Source: an uncultured Muribaculaceae bacterium
Lineage (GTDB): Bacteria > Bacteroidota > Bacteroidia > Bacteroidales > Muribaculaceae
DNA: 64,000 bases
Direction of reading: 5' to 3'
NCBI GenBank assembly: GCA_910578095.1
Contig: CAJTOZ010000004.1
Span: 1 to 64,000 of the forward strand
Shown piece after piece: positions 14,695 to 24,067 of this stretch; the first letter of the stretch is position 1; each line of letters begins with the position of its first letter. The translations under genes and the position numbers were made by a program. A model generated the notes under the pieces. The model was not told the origin of the DNA, did no database searches, and saw nothing but the letters and a program-made list of their open reading frames with translations.

Positions 14695-16539
14695 ATGAAC
14701 GATTTCTGGAGCTTGCTCAGGCGCTTCGTGCCCCCATATAAGAAATATCTTATACTCAATATAATATTCAATGTGCTGGCCGCGGTGCTGACACTGTTTT
14801 CGTTTGCACTCATAGTGCCGATACTCGAGATGCTGTTTGGTATCAGCGAGGGGTATTACGAATATATGGCCATAGGCGATGCGAGCCTTAAGGAAGTGGT
14901 GGTGAACGATTTCTACTACTACACACAGCAGTCGATAGTGCACCTCGGCCAGAGCCGCACGCTGGCGCTCCTGGCTGCCGCGCTTGTGTTCATGACAGGA
15001 CTGAAGACCGGGGCCACGTATCTGAGCGCGTATTTCATCATACCGCTTCGTTCCGGCATAGTGCGTGATATACGCAACTATCTTTACGACAAGATCACCA
15101 AGCTTCCCATCTCATTCTTCACCACGGAGCGTAAAGGCGATATCATGGCCCGTATGAGTGGCGATGTGGCCGAGATAGAAAATTCGGTGATGGCCTCGCT
15201 CGACATGATGTTCAAGAATCCGGTGATGATAGTGGTGTGCATAGCCGCTATGCTCGTGATATCATGGCAGCTGACACTGTTTGTGTTCCTGTTGCTGCCG
15301 GTGGCCGGAGCCATTATGGGAAATGTGGGCAAGAAGCTGAAGCGCAAGTCGCTTGAGGGCCAGACGCAATGGGGCGTGCTGATGTCCAATATAGAGGAAA
15401 CACTCGGCGGCCTGCGCATAGTCAAGGCATTCAATGCCGAGGAAAAGGTGCGATTCCGCTTCCAGAGGGAGAACCAGCAGTTCTACAGATTGAGCAACAA
15501 AGTGGCCCGCCGGCAGTCGCTGGCTCATCCGATGAGCGAGTTTCTGGGCACAGCGGCCATTGCCATCGTACTGTGGTTCGGCGGCTCGTTGATATTGTCG
15601 GGTTATTCGAGCATGAATGCAGCCGCATTCATATATTATATGGTGATTTTCTATTCCATCATCAATCCGGCCAAGGATCTTTCGAAAGCGGCGTATGCTA
15701 TACAGAAAGGCCTGGCATCGATGCAGCGTGTGGATGTGATCCTTAATGCCGAAAACCCCATAAAGGATCCGGAGCATCCTGTGGCAGTGCCGGCCCGTGT
15801 GGCGTCGATAGATTACAACGGCGTGGATTTCAGCTATGGCACGCGCCGTGTGGTGAAAGGCGTGGACCTGCACATACCTGCCGGAGCTACCGTGGCGCTG
15901 GTGGGACAAAGCGGCTCGGGAAAGAGCACGCTCGCCGACCTGCTTCCGAGATTCTACGATGTGGAGCATGGAAGCATCACCATAAACGGCACCGATGTGC
16001 GCGATATGAAAGTGCACGACCTGCGCTCGCTTATGGGGAATGTGAATCAGGAGGCCATATTGTTCAACGACACATTCTACAATAATATCACCTTCGGTGT
16101 CGACAATGCCACCCAGGAACAGGTGGAAGCTGCCGCGCGGATAGCCAATGCCCATGAATTCATAATGGAGTCGGAGGATGGTTATGACACCGTGATAGGC
16201 GACCGCGGCTGCCGCCTGTCCGGCGGACAGCGTCAGCGCATAAGCATAGCGAGAGCTATATTGAAGAATCCTCCTGTGCTTATTCTCGATGAGGCTACAT
16301 CGGCTCTGGACACAGAAAGCGAGGTGCTGGTGCAGCAGGCGTTGGAGCGTCTGATGGAAAATCGCACCACCATCGTGATAGCCCATCGACTGAGCACTAT
16401 ACGGAATGCTTCGCTGATATGTGTGATGCATGAAGGCGAGATTGTGGAGCGCGGCACGCACGACGAGCTGATAGCATTGGGCGGCTACTACCGTCGCCTG
16501 GTGGAGATGCAGAGCGTGGCCTCGGAGCATGATGCCTGA
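14695..16539 (+). CDS. MsbA-like ABC exporter (fused membrane and ATPase domains)
   Basis: This 614-residue half-transporter has six membrane segments in an ABC type-1 exporter domain (about 20-330). The nucleotide-binding domain has Walker A G-Q-S-G-S-G-K-S-T (near residue 405), signature L-S-G-G-Q-R-Q-R, Walker B V-L-I-L-D-E-A-T and the H-loop I-A-H-R-L-S-T. In Bacteroidales this type is usually annotated as MsbA-like, flipping lipid A core or other lipids across the inner membrane, but substrate cannot be assigned from sequence. The start at 14695 is fixed by a perfect promoter just upstream. The gene is followed by a 126-base gap before the acyltransferase. Confidence 0.92.
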   Translation: MNDFWSLLRRFVPPYKKYLILNIIFNVLAAVLTLFSFALIVPILEMLFGISEGYYEYMAIGDASLKEVVVNDFYYYTQQSIVHLGQSRTLALLAAALVFMTGLKTGATYLSAYFIIPLRSGIVRDIRNYLYDKITKLPISFFTTERKGDIMARMSGDVAEIENSVMASLDMMFKNPVMIVVCIAAMLVISWQLTLFVFLLLPVAGAIMGNVGKKLKRKSLEGQTQWGVLMSNIEETLGGLRIVKAFNAEEKVRFRFQRENQQFYRLSNKVARRQSLAHPMSEFLGTAAIAIVLWFGGSLILSGYSSMNAAAFIYYMVIFYSIINPAKDLSKAAYAIQKGLASMQRVDVILNAENPIKDPEHPVAVPARVASIDYNGVDFSYGTRRVVKGVDLHIPAGATVALVGQSGSGKSTLADLLPRFYDVEHGSITINGTDVRDMKVHDLRSLMGNVNQEAILFNDTFYNNITFGVDNATQEQVEAAARIANAHEFIMESEDGYDTVIGDRGCRLSGGQRQRISIARAILKNPPVLILDEATSALDTESEVLVQQALERLMENRTTIVIAHRLSTIRNASLICVMHEGEIVERGTHDELIALGGYYRRLVEMQSVASEHDA

Positions 16540-16665
16540 CGGGGGACATTTGATTTAAAGTATATGAGAGTATTTAAATAGTACTATCCGCCGGTGTATT
16601 CATTTGCCGTAGAGCAGATAGCCGGGATGTTGGCTCGCATTGGCGTAAAATTGAAAGTATAGGGT

Positions 16666-17790
16666 ATGGCCTCCGAACTTGCCGCCGCGGCTGCTTGTCG
16701 CCCGCGCTACGAAATACTGGATGGCTTGCGCGGAGTGGCAGCGATGCTCGTGGTGTGGTACCACTTCTTTGAGGCTTTCGCGACATCGCCGGTGGATCAA
16801 CTGATGAATCATGGCTATCTGGCTGTGGATTTCTTCTTTGTATTGTCCGGTTTTGTGATAGGCTACGCGTATGACGGCCGCAGGATAGGTGCGGGGCAGT
16901 TCATGCTGCGGCGTGTGGTGCGGCTTCAGCCTATGGTGGTGCTCAGTGTGGTGCTTGGAGCCGTGGCGTATCTGGTGCAGGGAAGCGTGCGCTGGGATGG
17001 CACTCCGGTGCCGTTTGTCCATGTGGCAGTGGCGCTTGTGCTGGGCTTGTTTATGATTCCGGTGCTTCCGTGTGCGGCTGCAGATGTGCGAGGCAATGGC
17101 GAGATGTTTCCGTTGAATGGTCCCGCTTGGTCGCTATTTTTTGAATATATAGGGAGTGTGGCCTATGCAGTCGTGCTCCGCCGGTTGTCGGCACGCGCGC
17201 TTGTGTGGGTGGTGGCTATCTCGGCTGTCGGTCTGGCGTGCTGTGTGGCGGGAAATATGTCGGGAGCATATCATCAGGGCCTCGGCTGGACACTGGCCGG
17301 AGGCGGATTCTGGGGTGGCCTGTGCCGCCTTTCGTTCTCGTTTTCGATGGGGCTGCTGCTTACGCGCAACTTCAGGCCGAGGCATGTGGGCGGTGCTTTC
17401 TGGATATGTGCGGCCGTTATAGCTGTAGTGATGGGCTGCCCTTATGTGGGCGGCGCTGAGCCGTCGGTATGGAACGGAGTGTACGATCTCGTGTGCACCT
17501 TTTTTGTGTTTCCGGCAGTGGTGTGGGTCGGCGCTTGCGGTGCCACCACAGATGCCTTTTCCACCCGTGTATGCGAGTTTTCCGGCCGGATGTCGTATCC
17601 CCTTTATATAGTGCATTATCCGGTGATGTATCTGTTTTATGCGTGGGTATGGGCCGGCAACGTGTCTCTGGATCATGCGTTGCCCGTATGTGTCGCGCTC
17701 TTTGTGCTTGTGATTGTCATGGCCCGGTGTGCGCTCAAGTGGTACGACATGCCTGTGCGTCTCTATCTGAATAAATTACTGAACAAATGA
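16666..17790 (+). CDS. Acyltransferase family 3 membrane protein
   Basis: This 374-residue protein with about ten membrane segments shows the family opening Y-E-I-L-D-G-L-R-G-V-A-A, then V-V-W-Y-H-F with the catalytic-type histidine, and Y-L-A-V-D-F-F-F-V-L-S-G-F-V-I near residues 47-62. Members transfer acetyl or other acyl groups onto carbohydrates such as O-antigen, glycans or lipids at the inner membrane. The substrate is unknown. It overlaps the downstream acetyltransferase gene by 4 bases (ATGA), so the two are translated together and possibly serve the same pathway. Confidence 0.9.
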   Translation: MASELAAAAACRPRYEILDGLRGVAAMLVVWYHFFEAFATSPVDQLMNHGYLAVDFFFVLSGFVIGYAYDGRRIGAGQFMLRRVVRLQPMVVLSVVLGAVAYLVQGSVRWDGTPVPFVHVAVALVLGLFMIPVLPCAAADVRGNGEMFPLNGPAWSLFFEYIGSVAYAVVLRRLSARALVWVVAISAVGLACCVAGNMSGAYHQGLGWTLAGGGFWGGLCRLSFSFSMGLLLTRNFRPRHVGGAFWICAAVIAVVMGCPYVGGAEPSVWNGVYDLVCTFFVFPAVVWVGACGATTDAFSTRVCEFSGRMSYPLYIVHYPVMYLFYAWVWAGNVSLDHALPVCVALFVLVIVMARCALKWYDMPVRLYLNKLLNK

Positions 17791-18653
17791 AGGACGATAT
17801 TGAGATAAAAAATCTTGCAGGAATGGATGCCGATACGGCAGTTGAGGCGTTTGAGGCGGCATTTGCCGATTATTCGGTGGCTTTCGACCGCCGTCAGATT
17901 CTTGCGATGCTTGAACGCCGGGGATTCAATGCCCAACTGTCGTTCGGAGCTTTTTCCGGAGGCCGCCTTGTCGCATTCACGTATAATGGAGTGGGAATGT
18001 ACCGCGGGGTGCTCACTAGCTACGACTGTGCTACGGGCACACTTCCCGGCTTCCGCGGGCAAGGCCTGGCCGGCGCGGTGTTCAGGCATGGCTTGCCGTT
18101 TCTGCGGGCGGCCGGCATCAGAAAGTGCGTGCTTGAGGTGCTGAAGGAGAATGCTCCGGCCCGTGCCGTATACGAGGGCCTGGGTTTTGCCGTGGACTGC
18201 GAATACGACTGTTACAGGCAGGCTAAGGAAGCTGTGTCGGCGCCCCGTGCTGCTTGCGCGGAGGTGGAGATACGTGCGATGGATGCCGGAATGCTGTGCG
18301 GGCTGCGTGATTGGTGCGATTTTGAGCCGTCGTGGCAGAACAGCGTGGAGTCTATAGAGCGTGGTGTAGCCGGCCTCACAGTGCTCGGCGCCTATATAGG
18401 CGATGTCTGTGTGGGATATTGTGTGGCGGATAGTGCGGATGGCGATCTTACACAGATAGCCGTGGCGCCATCCTATAGGCGCCGCGGGGTGGGGTCGGCA
18501 CTGCTGGCTAGTGTGCTCCCGAAAATGGCATCGCATTCAGTGAAGATGCTGAATGTGGAGCATGGATGCAAGCCGCTCCGGGCATTCCTTGATGCTGCAG
18601 GAATGGTTCAGTGTGCCGGTCAGTATGGAATGTCACGCGATATCGCCGGTTAA
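17787..18653 (+). CDS. Tandem GNAT-domain N-acetyltransferase
   Basis: This 288-residue protein appears to have two GNAT folds. The first (about 10-150) has the acetyl-CoA loop region L-P-G-F-R-G-Q-G-L-A-G and a Y-E-G-L-G-F motif. The second (about 160-285) has I-A-V-A-P-S-Y-R-R-R-G-V-G-S-A-L-L, a strong motif A with the R/Q-x-x-G-x-G/A signature. Two-domain GNATs often use one domain as a pseudo-enzyme. The acceptor is unknown. It is coupled to the acyltransferase by an ATGA overlap. Its stop codon overlaps that of the convergent yaaA by 4 bases. Confidence 0.85.
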   Translation: MKDDIEIKNLAGMDADTAVEAFEAAFADYSVAFDRRQILAMLERRGFNAQLSFGAFSGGRLVAFTYNGVGMYRGVLTSYDCATGTLPGFRGQGLAGAVFRHGLPFLRAAGIRKCVLEVLKENAPARAVYEGLGFAVDCEYDCYRQAKEAVSAPRAACAEVEIRAMDAGMLCGLRDWCDFEPSWQNSVESIERGVAGLTVLGAYIGDVCVGYCVADSADGDLTQIAVAPSYRRRGVGSALLASVLPKMASHSVKMLNVEHGCKPLRAFLDAAGMVQCAGQYGMSRDIAG

Positions 18654-19423
18654 ACATAAAAAAGTATTGTGCGGCCATCGGGCTGTATCCCGCCTGGCAT
18701 GAATGTGTCGGTCTCGAGCTCGGCGAGAGAGTGAGGGGTGGCGATGTCGCGCTCCATTATGTCGCGCAGCAGCATGCCGCGCAGGGTCTTCAATCTGTTG
18801 GACGATGGCGTGCGCAGCGCTCCACCATCGACCACTTCTTTGAATTCCACACGCCATATTCGTGAGATAGTGCCGATTGTTTTCATGTCAATGGCTTTGG
18901 CAGCTTCGGCCGGCATTAAGTCAAGTATGTCGGAGTGGGCTCCTTCGGCCACCGCATGGCTCAGTAGCTCCGTTACTTCCGGGCGCAGATAGCGCGCGAG
19001 TGTGGCTCCGCCGGGCGCGGCCGCGGTGGAGAAGTCGAGACGGTAGGGCTTGATTATATCATCAGTGCGTAGCAAGCCATAGAGCGACGAGACTATGCGC
19101 AGGTCGCGTTTCGCACGTGCGGCCGCCGCGGGTGTCAGGGACGCGTGGTCGAAAGCCCGGAACACCACTCCCGTGTAGGCGTCGATAGCCTCAGCTCCGG
19201 TGGTCTTGTTGGGGAAGTCGTAAATCATGGCATGCAGGCGCACAGCCATCGGCAAGCTGATTTTCACCATCTTTGCCAGGTTGACCGGATGAAGTTCGGC
19301 GAGCGTGCGCATAAGTTCGGCCGCTTGTCGGTCAAGGGCCGGAAGTCTTTCCGGAACACTTTCCGGCGGCACCGCCGCATTGCACGGCGCCATGGTTTTT
19401 GATTCGGCAATGAGTATGAGCAT
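18650..19423 (-). CDS. yaaA: YaaA family peroxide-stress protein
   Basis: The 257-residue protein matches the YaaA/DUF328 family from its start (M-L-I-L-I-A-E-S-K-T-M) through Y-T-G-V-V-F-R-A-F, the S-S-L-Y-G-L-L-R segment followed by I-K-P-Y-R-L-D, and a C-terminal R-G-M-L-L-R. In E. coli, YaaA lowers intracellular free iron during hydrogen peroxide stress and binds DNA; the same role here is an inference. The ATG at 19423 fits the family better than an in-frame TTG two codons upstream. It is divergent from rpsP and convergent with the GNAT gene, sharing the four bases TTAA as overlapping stop codons. Confidence 0.93.
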   Translation of the reverse strand: MLILIAESKTMAPCNAAVPPESVPERLPALDRQAAELMRTLAELHPVNLAKMVKISLPMAVRLHAMIYDFPNKTTGAEAIDAYTGVVFRAFDHASLTPAAAARAKRDLRIVSSLYGLLRTDDIIKPYRLDFSTAAAPGGATLARYLRPEVTELLSHAVAEGAHSDILDLMPAEAAKAIDMKTIGTISRIWRVEFKEVVDGGALRTPSSNRLKTLRGMLLRDIMERDIATPHSLAELETDTFMPGGIQPDGRTILFYV

Positions 19424-19464
19424 GTGCAAAGGTAAGCAAAAAATGAAGATTCAAGGACGAAAGT

Positions 19465-19495
19465 TTTGCAAAGCCGAAAAAAAATCGTACCTTTG
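19465..19495 (+). promoter_or_regulatory. Promoter of rpsP
   Basis: TTTG (19465-19468), a 19-base spacer and TACCTTTG (19488-19495) match the consensus fully. The predicted start is near 19502, about 47 bases before the ATG. Confidence 0.8.
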
Positions 19496-19548
19496 CCCCC
19501 GCAAAACAATACAAAACCAACCAAAACAAAACTCTTTATTAACTTTTT

Positions 19549-20091
19549 ATGGCAACAAAGATTAGATTGCAACGCCATGGTCGCAAGAACTATGCGTTCT
19601 ATCCTATTGTTATCGCCGATAGCAGGGCACCACGAGATGGTAGATTCATTGAAAGGATAGGTTCCTATAATCCGAACACTAATCCTGCTACAATTACTCT
19701 CAACTTCGAACGGGCTTTGTATTGGGTTAACGTCGGTGCACAACCCACCGACACTGTGCGCACTATCCTCTCCAACGAGGGCGTTCTGCTGATGAAGCAT
19801 CTGCAGGGCGGTGTCAAGAAGGGCGCTTTCGATGAAGCAGAAGCTCAGCGCCGCTTCGACGACTGGAAGGCCAAGAAGGTGGCTAAAGTGGCCGCTTACA
19901 AGACTTCCATGGCCGACAACAGCCAGAAGGCTGCTGCCGCTCGTCTCGAGGAAGAGCAGGCTAAGAACAAGGCCAAGGCCGAGCTCGTAGCCAAAAAGAA
20001 AGCCGAACTTGCCGCAGCCAAGGCTGAAGCAGAAGCCGCTGCCAACGCAGCCGAAGAAGCTCCCGCCGCTGAGGAAGCTGCCGCAGAATAA
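19549..20091 (+). CDS. rpsP: 30S ribosomal protein S16
   Basis: The first 80 or so residues are a complete S16 domain (K-I-R-L-Q-R-H-G-R-K, then A-F-Y-P-I-V-I-A-D-S-R-A-P-R-D-G-R-F-I-E, then I-G-S-Y-N-P). The remaining hundred residues form a Lys/Ala/Glu-rich helical extension. Such extensions are usual on Bacteroidetes S16, giving 180 residues instead of about 85. S16 is needed for 30S subunit assembly. The gene stands alone with a perfect promoter and a 14-bp terminator, unlike in E. coli where rpsP is in an operon with rimM and trmD. Confidence 0.98.
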   Translation: MATKIRLQRHGRKNYAFYPIVIADSRAPRDGRFIERIGSYNPNTNPATITLNFERALYWVNVGAQPTDTVRTILSNEGVLLMKHLQGGVKKGAFDEAEAQRRFDDWKAKKVAKVAAYKTSMADNSQKAAAARLEEEQAKNKAKAELVAKKKAELAAAKAEAEAAANAAEEAPAAEEAAAE

Positions 20092-20171
20092 TCCGTCGCC
20101 GCAGCCGCTCCGGCGGCATGGTATCGGCGGATGTCCGGGCACGCGCCACGGATGTTCCCCTTAGAGCACAG

Positions 20172-20206
20172 GAGGGTGTGTTAGCCAACGGAGCTGACGC
20201 ACCCTC
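20172..20206 (+). terminator. Intrinsic terminator of rpsP
   Basis: GAGGGTGTGTTAGC (20172-20185) pairs with GCTGACGCACCCTC (20193-20206), a 14-bp stem with two T-G pairs and a 7-base loop. A weak T-run (TATTGCTTTT) follows. Confidence 0.7.
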
Positions 20207-20251
20207 TATTGCTTTTAAATCAATCATTATCTCCACGCTCAACACATTCTC

Positions 20252-23200
20252 ATGAAGAGATTTAAAGAATATAGCGGCATAAACTTTGCCGACGTAAACC
20301 GCGAGATGCTTGCCGACTGGAATGCCGGCGACCTTTTCGGACGCACTCTGGCCGCGCGCGAGGGTGCACCTTCGTTTGTGTTTTTTGAGGGGCCGCCATC
20401 GGCCAATGGCAAGCCGGGCATCCACCATGTGATGGCTCGCACCATCAAGGATATGGTGTGCCGCTACAAGACCATGCGCGGTTTCCACGTAAAGCGTAAG
20501 GCCGGATGGGACACCCATGGCCTGCCTGTGGAATTGGGCGTGGAGAAGAATCTCGGTATCAAGAAAGAGGATATCGGATCCAAGATCAGCGTGGACGACT
20601 ACAATGCCGCCTGCCGCGCTGAGGTGATGAAGTACACACGCGAGTGGACCGAGCTCACAAACAAGATGGGCTACTGGGTGGACCTGGACAACCCCTACAT
20701 CACCTACGACAACCGCTACATTGAGAGCGTTTGGTGGCTCCTGTCGCAGCTTTACAAAAAAGGCTATCTCTACAAGGGCTACACCATACAGCCCTATTCG
20801 CCGATGGCCGGCACAGGCCTGAGCTCGCACGAACTCAACCAGCCCGGTTGCTACCGCGACGTTAAGGACACCACGTGCATAGCCCAGTTCCGTGTGACCG
20901 ATCCTACATCTGCCATGACGGGGTGGGGTACTCCCTTCTTCCTGGCATGGACCACCACTCCGTGGACCCTGCCTTCCAACTGCGCACTGTGTGTTGGCCC
21001 CAACATAGATTACAGCGTGGTGCGCACCTATAACCCCTACAGTGGAGAAAAAATCACTGTTGTGGTGGCCACCCCGCTGCTCGCCTCCATTTTCAAGGCC
21101 GATGCAGCAGAAATGAACCTCGCCGACTACAAGCCCGGCGATAAGGTTGTGCCCTACGAGGTTGTGGCCGAAATGAAAGGCTCGGATCTTGTGGGTATGC
21201 ACTACGAGCAGCTGCTGCCCTGGGTGAACCCCGGCGAGGGCGCGTTCCGCGTGATTCCCGGTGATTACGTCACTACAGACGACGGCACGGGTATCGTGCA
21301 TATAGCAGGCACATTCGGCGCCGACGATAAAAAGGTGTCGCAGCTGAATGGCGTTCCCGCACTGACCCTTGTGGACAAGGACGGCAATCTGCGCCCGATG
21401 GTGGATCTGCGCGGACGTTTCTACATGCTCGACGAGCTCGACCCGGCATTTGTGGCCGAGCGGGTGGATGTGGAAGCCTACCGTCCCTGGGAAGGAAAGT
21501 TTGTGAAAAACGCCTATAATCCCGATGCCGACAAGGATACTACCACACTTGATGTGGAGATATGCCTCGACCTTAAAGCTACCGGCAAGCTCTTCCGCAT
21601 GGAAAAGCACACCCACAACTATCCTCACTGCTGGCGCACGGATGCTCCGGTGATATACTATCCTCTGGACAGCTGGTTTGTGCGTACTACCGCCGCTCGC
21701 GAGCGCATGATGGAGCTGAACGACACCATAAAATGGAAACCTGCATCCACAGGCACCGGGCGTTTCGGCAAGTGGCTCGAGAATCTTCAGGACTGGAATC
21801 TGTCGCGCAGCCGCTATTGGGGCACTCCGCTTCCGATATGGCGCACAGAGGATGGCCGTGAGGAATTGTGCGTGGATTCGGCCGAAATGCTGTACAATGA
21901 GCTCGAAAAGTCGGTTGAAGCCGGTGTGATGCCTTCCAATCCTCTGAAGGATAAAGGATTTGTGCCCGGCGACTACAGCAAGGAAAACTATGAGCGGGTG
22001 GACCTGCACCGTCCCTATGTAGACGATTTTGTGCTGGTGTCGGCCTCCGGAAAACCCATGCGCCGCGAGCTGGATCTCGTCGACGTGTGGTTCGATTCCG
22101 GCTCCATGCCGTACGCGCAGTTGCATTATCCGTTTGAAAATAAAGAGGCCATAGACAGCGGCAGCTACTATCCGGCCGATTTCATCGCCGAGGGTGTGGA
22201 CCAGACACGCGGATGGTTCTTCACCTTGCATGCCATCGCCACGATGGTCTTCGACTCGGTGGCCTACAAGGCTGTGATCTCCAATGGTCTGGTGCTCGAC
22301 AAGTTTGGAGAAAAGATGTCGAAGCACAAAGGCAATACCGTTGATCCCTTTATGGAGATCGACCGTTTCGGCAGCGATCCCCTGCGTTGGTACATGATAT
22401 CCAACTCGGCTCCATGGGACAACCTGAAATATGATTCGGACGGCATCACGGAGGTGAGCCACAAACTCTTCTCCACGCTCTACAATACCTACAGCTTCTT
22501 CGCCCTCTATGCCAATGTCGACGGTTTCACGGGCGACGAGCCTGAAGTGCCTGTGCAGGAGCGCCCCGAAATTGACCGTTGGATACTCTCGCTGCTCAAC
22601 ACGCTTGTGGATGAGTGCACCCAGGCCCTGGACGATTATGAGCCTACACGCGCCGCACGTGCGATAGGTGATTTTGTAAACGACAACCTGTCCAACTGGT
22701 ATGTGCGCCTGAACCGCAAACGTTTCTGGGGTGGCGAGATGACAACCGATAAACTTGCGGCTTACCAGACGCTATATACATGCCTGTGCACCATCGCGCG
22801 CCTGATGGCGCCCGTATCGCCCTTCTTCTCCGACCGTCTGTACCGCGACCTGACCGGTGCCGAATCCGTGCATCTGGCACTGTGGCCCGAAGTGGACCGC
22901 GCTCTTATAGACAAAGACCTCGAGCGCCATATGGCCACCGCACAGACCGTGACATCCATGGTTCTGGCGCTGCGCCGCAAGGTAAACATCAAGGTGCGTC
23001 AGCCGCTGAGCACCCTGCTGATTCCCGAAGCAGCGGGCGTGGACACATCGTTGCCGGCAAGTATCCGAGATCTGGTTCTCGCCGAGGTGAATATCAAGGA
23101 TATAAAGACCATCGGCGCCGATGAAGGTTTCCTCGTGAAGCGTGTCAAGCCCGATTTCAAGAAACTTGGCCCGAAATTCGGCAAGAGCATGAAAGCAGTG

Positions 23201-23665
23201 GCAGCCGCTATCGCAGCTCTCGACCAGCCTTCTATCGCACGTCTGGAGCGCGAGGGACACATCGCTCTCGAGGCTGTGGAGGGATGCCCGGACGTGGCTT
23301 TGACTGATGTTGAAGTGATTTCCGAAGACATGCCCGGCTGGATTGTAGCCAATGAAGGAAACATTACGGTGGCGCTGGATGTTACTCTTACACCTGAACT
23401 TCTCAACGAAGGTCGTGCGCGAGAAATCATCAACCGCATCCAAAACATACGCAAGAACCGCGACTACGATATCACGGACCGTATAAAACTCACATTCGAG
23501 CCGTCCGGGGATATTGAAGAGGTGCTTGCCTCTTTTGCCGACTACATCGGCCGTCAGGTCCTTGCCGAGGCTGTGGTGTGCGCATCTGTGGATGTGACAT
23601 CTCCCGGTGTTGAGGTTCTTGATATCGACGGTAAGGAAGTCAAGGTAGACATCACGTTAAACTAA
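20252..23665 (+). CDS. ileS: Isoleucyl-tRNA synthetase, IleRS2-like, with altered HIGH motif
   Basis: This 1137-residue class I synthetase charges tRNA-Ile. The start region (P-P-S-A-N-G-K-P) leads into the active-site signature, which here reads G-I-H-H at residues 56-59 instead of H-x-G-H. G-W-D-T-H-G-L-P-V-E follows, then the CP1 editing domain (T-T-P-W-T-L-P-S-N) and the second signature K-M-S-K-H at 688-692. The anticodon-binding region and a long C-terminal part complete the protein. The overall length and the G-W-D-T-H-G-L-P-V-E block place it with eukaryote-like IleRS2. It lies upstream of the dksA-like, lspA and DUF4296 genes, separated by 18 bases from the next. Confidence 0.97.
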   Translation: MKRFKEYSGINFADVNREMLADWNAGDLFGRTLAAREGAPSFVFFEGPPSANGKPGIHHVMARTIKDMVCRYKTMRGFHVKRKAGWDTHGLPVELGVEKNLGIKKEDIGSKISVDDYNAACRAEVMKYTREWTELTNKMGYWVDLDNPYITYDNRYIESVWWLLSQLYKKGYLYKGYTIQPYSPMAGTGLSSHELNQPGCYRDVKDTTCIAQFRVTDPTSAMTGWGTPFFLAWTTTPWTLPSNCALCVGPNIDYSVVRTYNPYSGEKITVVVATPLLASIFKADAAEMNLADYKPGDKVVPYEVVAEMKGSDLVGMHYEQLLPWVNPGEGAFRVIPGDYVTTDDGTGIVHIAGTFGADDKKVSQLNGVPALTLVDKDGNLRPMVDLRGRFYMLDELDPAFVAERVDVEAYRPWEGKFVKNAYNPDADKDTTTLDVEICLDLKATGKLFRMEKHTHNYPHCWRTDAPVIYYPLDSWFVRTTAARERMMELNDTIKWKPASTGTGRFGKWLENLQDWNLSRSRYWGTPLPIWRTEDGREELCVDSAEMLYNELEKSVEAGVMPSNPLKDKGFVPGDYSKENYERVDLHRPYVDDFVLVSASGKPMRRELDLVDVWFDSGSMPYAQLHYPFENKEAIDSGSYYPADFIAEGVDQTRGWFFTLHAIATMVFDSVAYKAVISNGLVLDKFGEKMSKHKGNTVDPFMEIDRFGSDPLRWYMISNSAPWDNLKYDSDGITEVSHKLFSTLYNTYSFFALYANVDGFTGDEPEVPVQERPEIDRWILSLLNTLVDECTQALDDYEPTRAARAIGDFVNDNLSNWYVRLNRKRFWGGEMTTDKLAAYQTLYTCLCTIARLMAPVSPFFSDRLYRDLTGAESVHLALWPEVDRALIDKDLERHMATAQTVTSMVLALRRKVNIKVRQPLSTLLIPEAAGVDTSLPASIRDLVLAEVNIKDIKTIGADEGFLVKRVKPDFKKLGPKFGKSMKAVAAAIAALDQPSIARLEREGHIALEAVEGCPDVALTDVEVISEDMPGWIVANEGNITVALDVTLTPELLNEGRAREIINRIQNIRKNRDYDITDRIKLTFEPSGDIEEVLASFADYIGRQVLAEAVVCASVDVTSPGVEVLDIDGKEVKVDITLN

Positions 23666-23683
23666 CCCCACACACGTATCGCT

Positions 23684-24067
23684 ATGGCCGATAAAAACCG
23701 TTATTCCGACGAAGAACTCCAGGAATTCAAGGAGCTGATTCTTGCGAAACTCGATAAAGCGCAACATGAGTACGATACTCTCCGCGCATCGCTTATGAAT
23801 AATGCCGGCAATGACGTTGCCGACACATCGCCTACATTCAAGGCTCTTGAAGAGGGTGCCTACACACTGGGCAAGGAAGAGGCTGCACGCCTGGCCGAGC
23901 GCCAGCGCCAGTTCATCCAGAAGCTTCAGGCTGCCCTCGTGCGCATAGAGAACAAAACCTACGGCGTGTGCCGTGCCACCGGACAGCTCATCCCCAAGGA
24001 GCGTCTGCGCGCTGTTCCGCATGCCACGCTCAGTATTGACGGCAAGCAGGACAAAAACAAGCATTGA
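23684..24067 (+). CDS. DksA/TraR-like protein with degenerate zinc finger
   Basis: This 127-residue protein has an N-terminal coiled-coil region and a C-terminal Y-G-V-C-R-A-T-G-x-L-I-P-x-x-R-L-x-A-V-P-H-A segment that aligns with the zinc finger of DksA/TraR proteins. Only one of the four zinc-binding cysteines (Cys96) remains. DksA binds RNA polymerase and mediates the ppGpp response; zinc-less homologues exist elsewhere and can work without metal. Whether this one acts on RNA polymerase is inferred. It follows ileS by 18 bases, and its TGA overlaps the ATG of lspA by one base, so it belongs to the ileS-lspA operon. Confidence 0.88.
   Translation: MADKNRYSDEELQEFKELILAKLDKAQHEYDTLRASLMNNAGNDVADTSPTFKALEEGAYTLGKEEAARLAERQRQFIQKLQAALVRIENKTYGVCRATGQLIPKERLRAVPHATLSIDGKQDKNKH

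Noticed and set aside
19961..22462. An 833-codon minus-strand open frame across rpsP and ileS
   Set aside because: It is antisense to ileS and rpsP, with no domain match and antisense-like composition.
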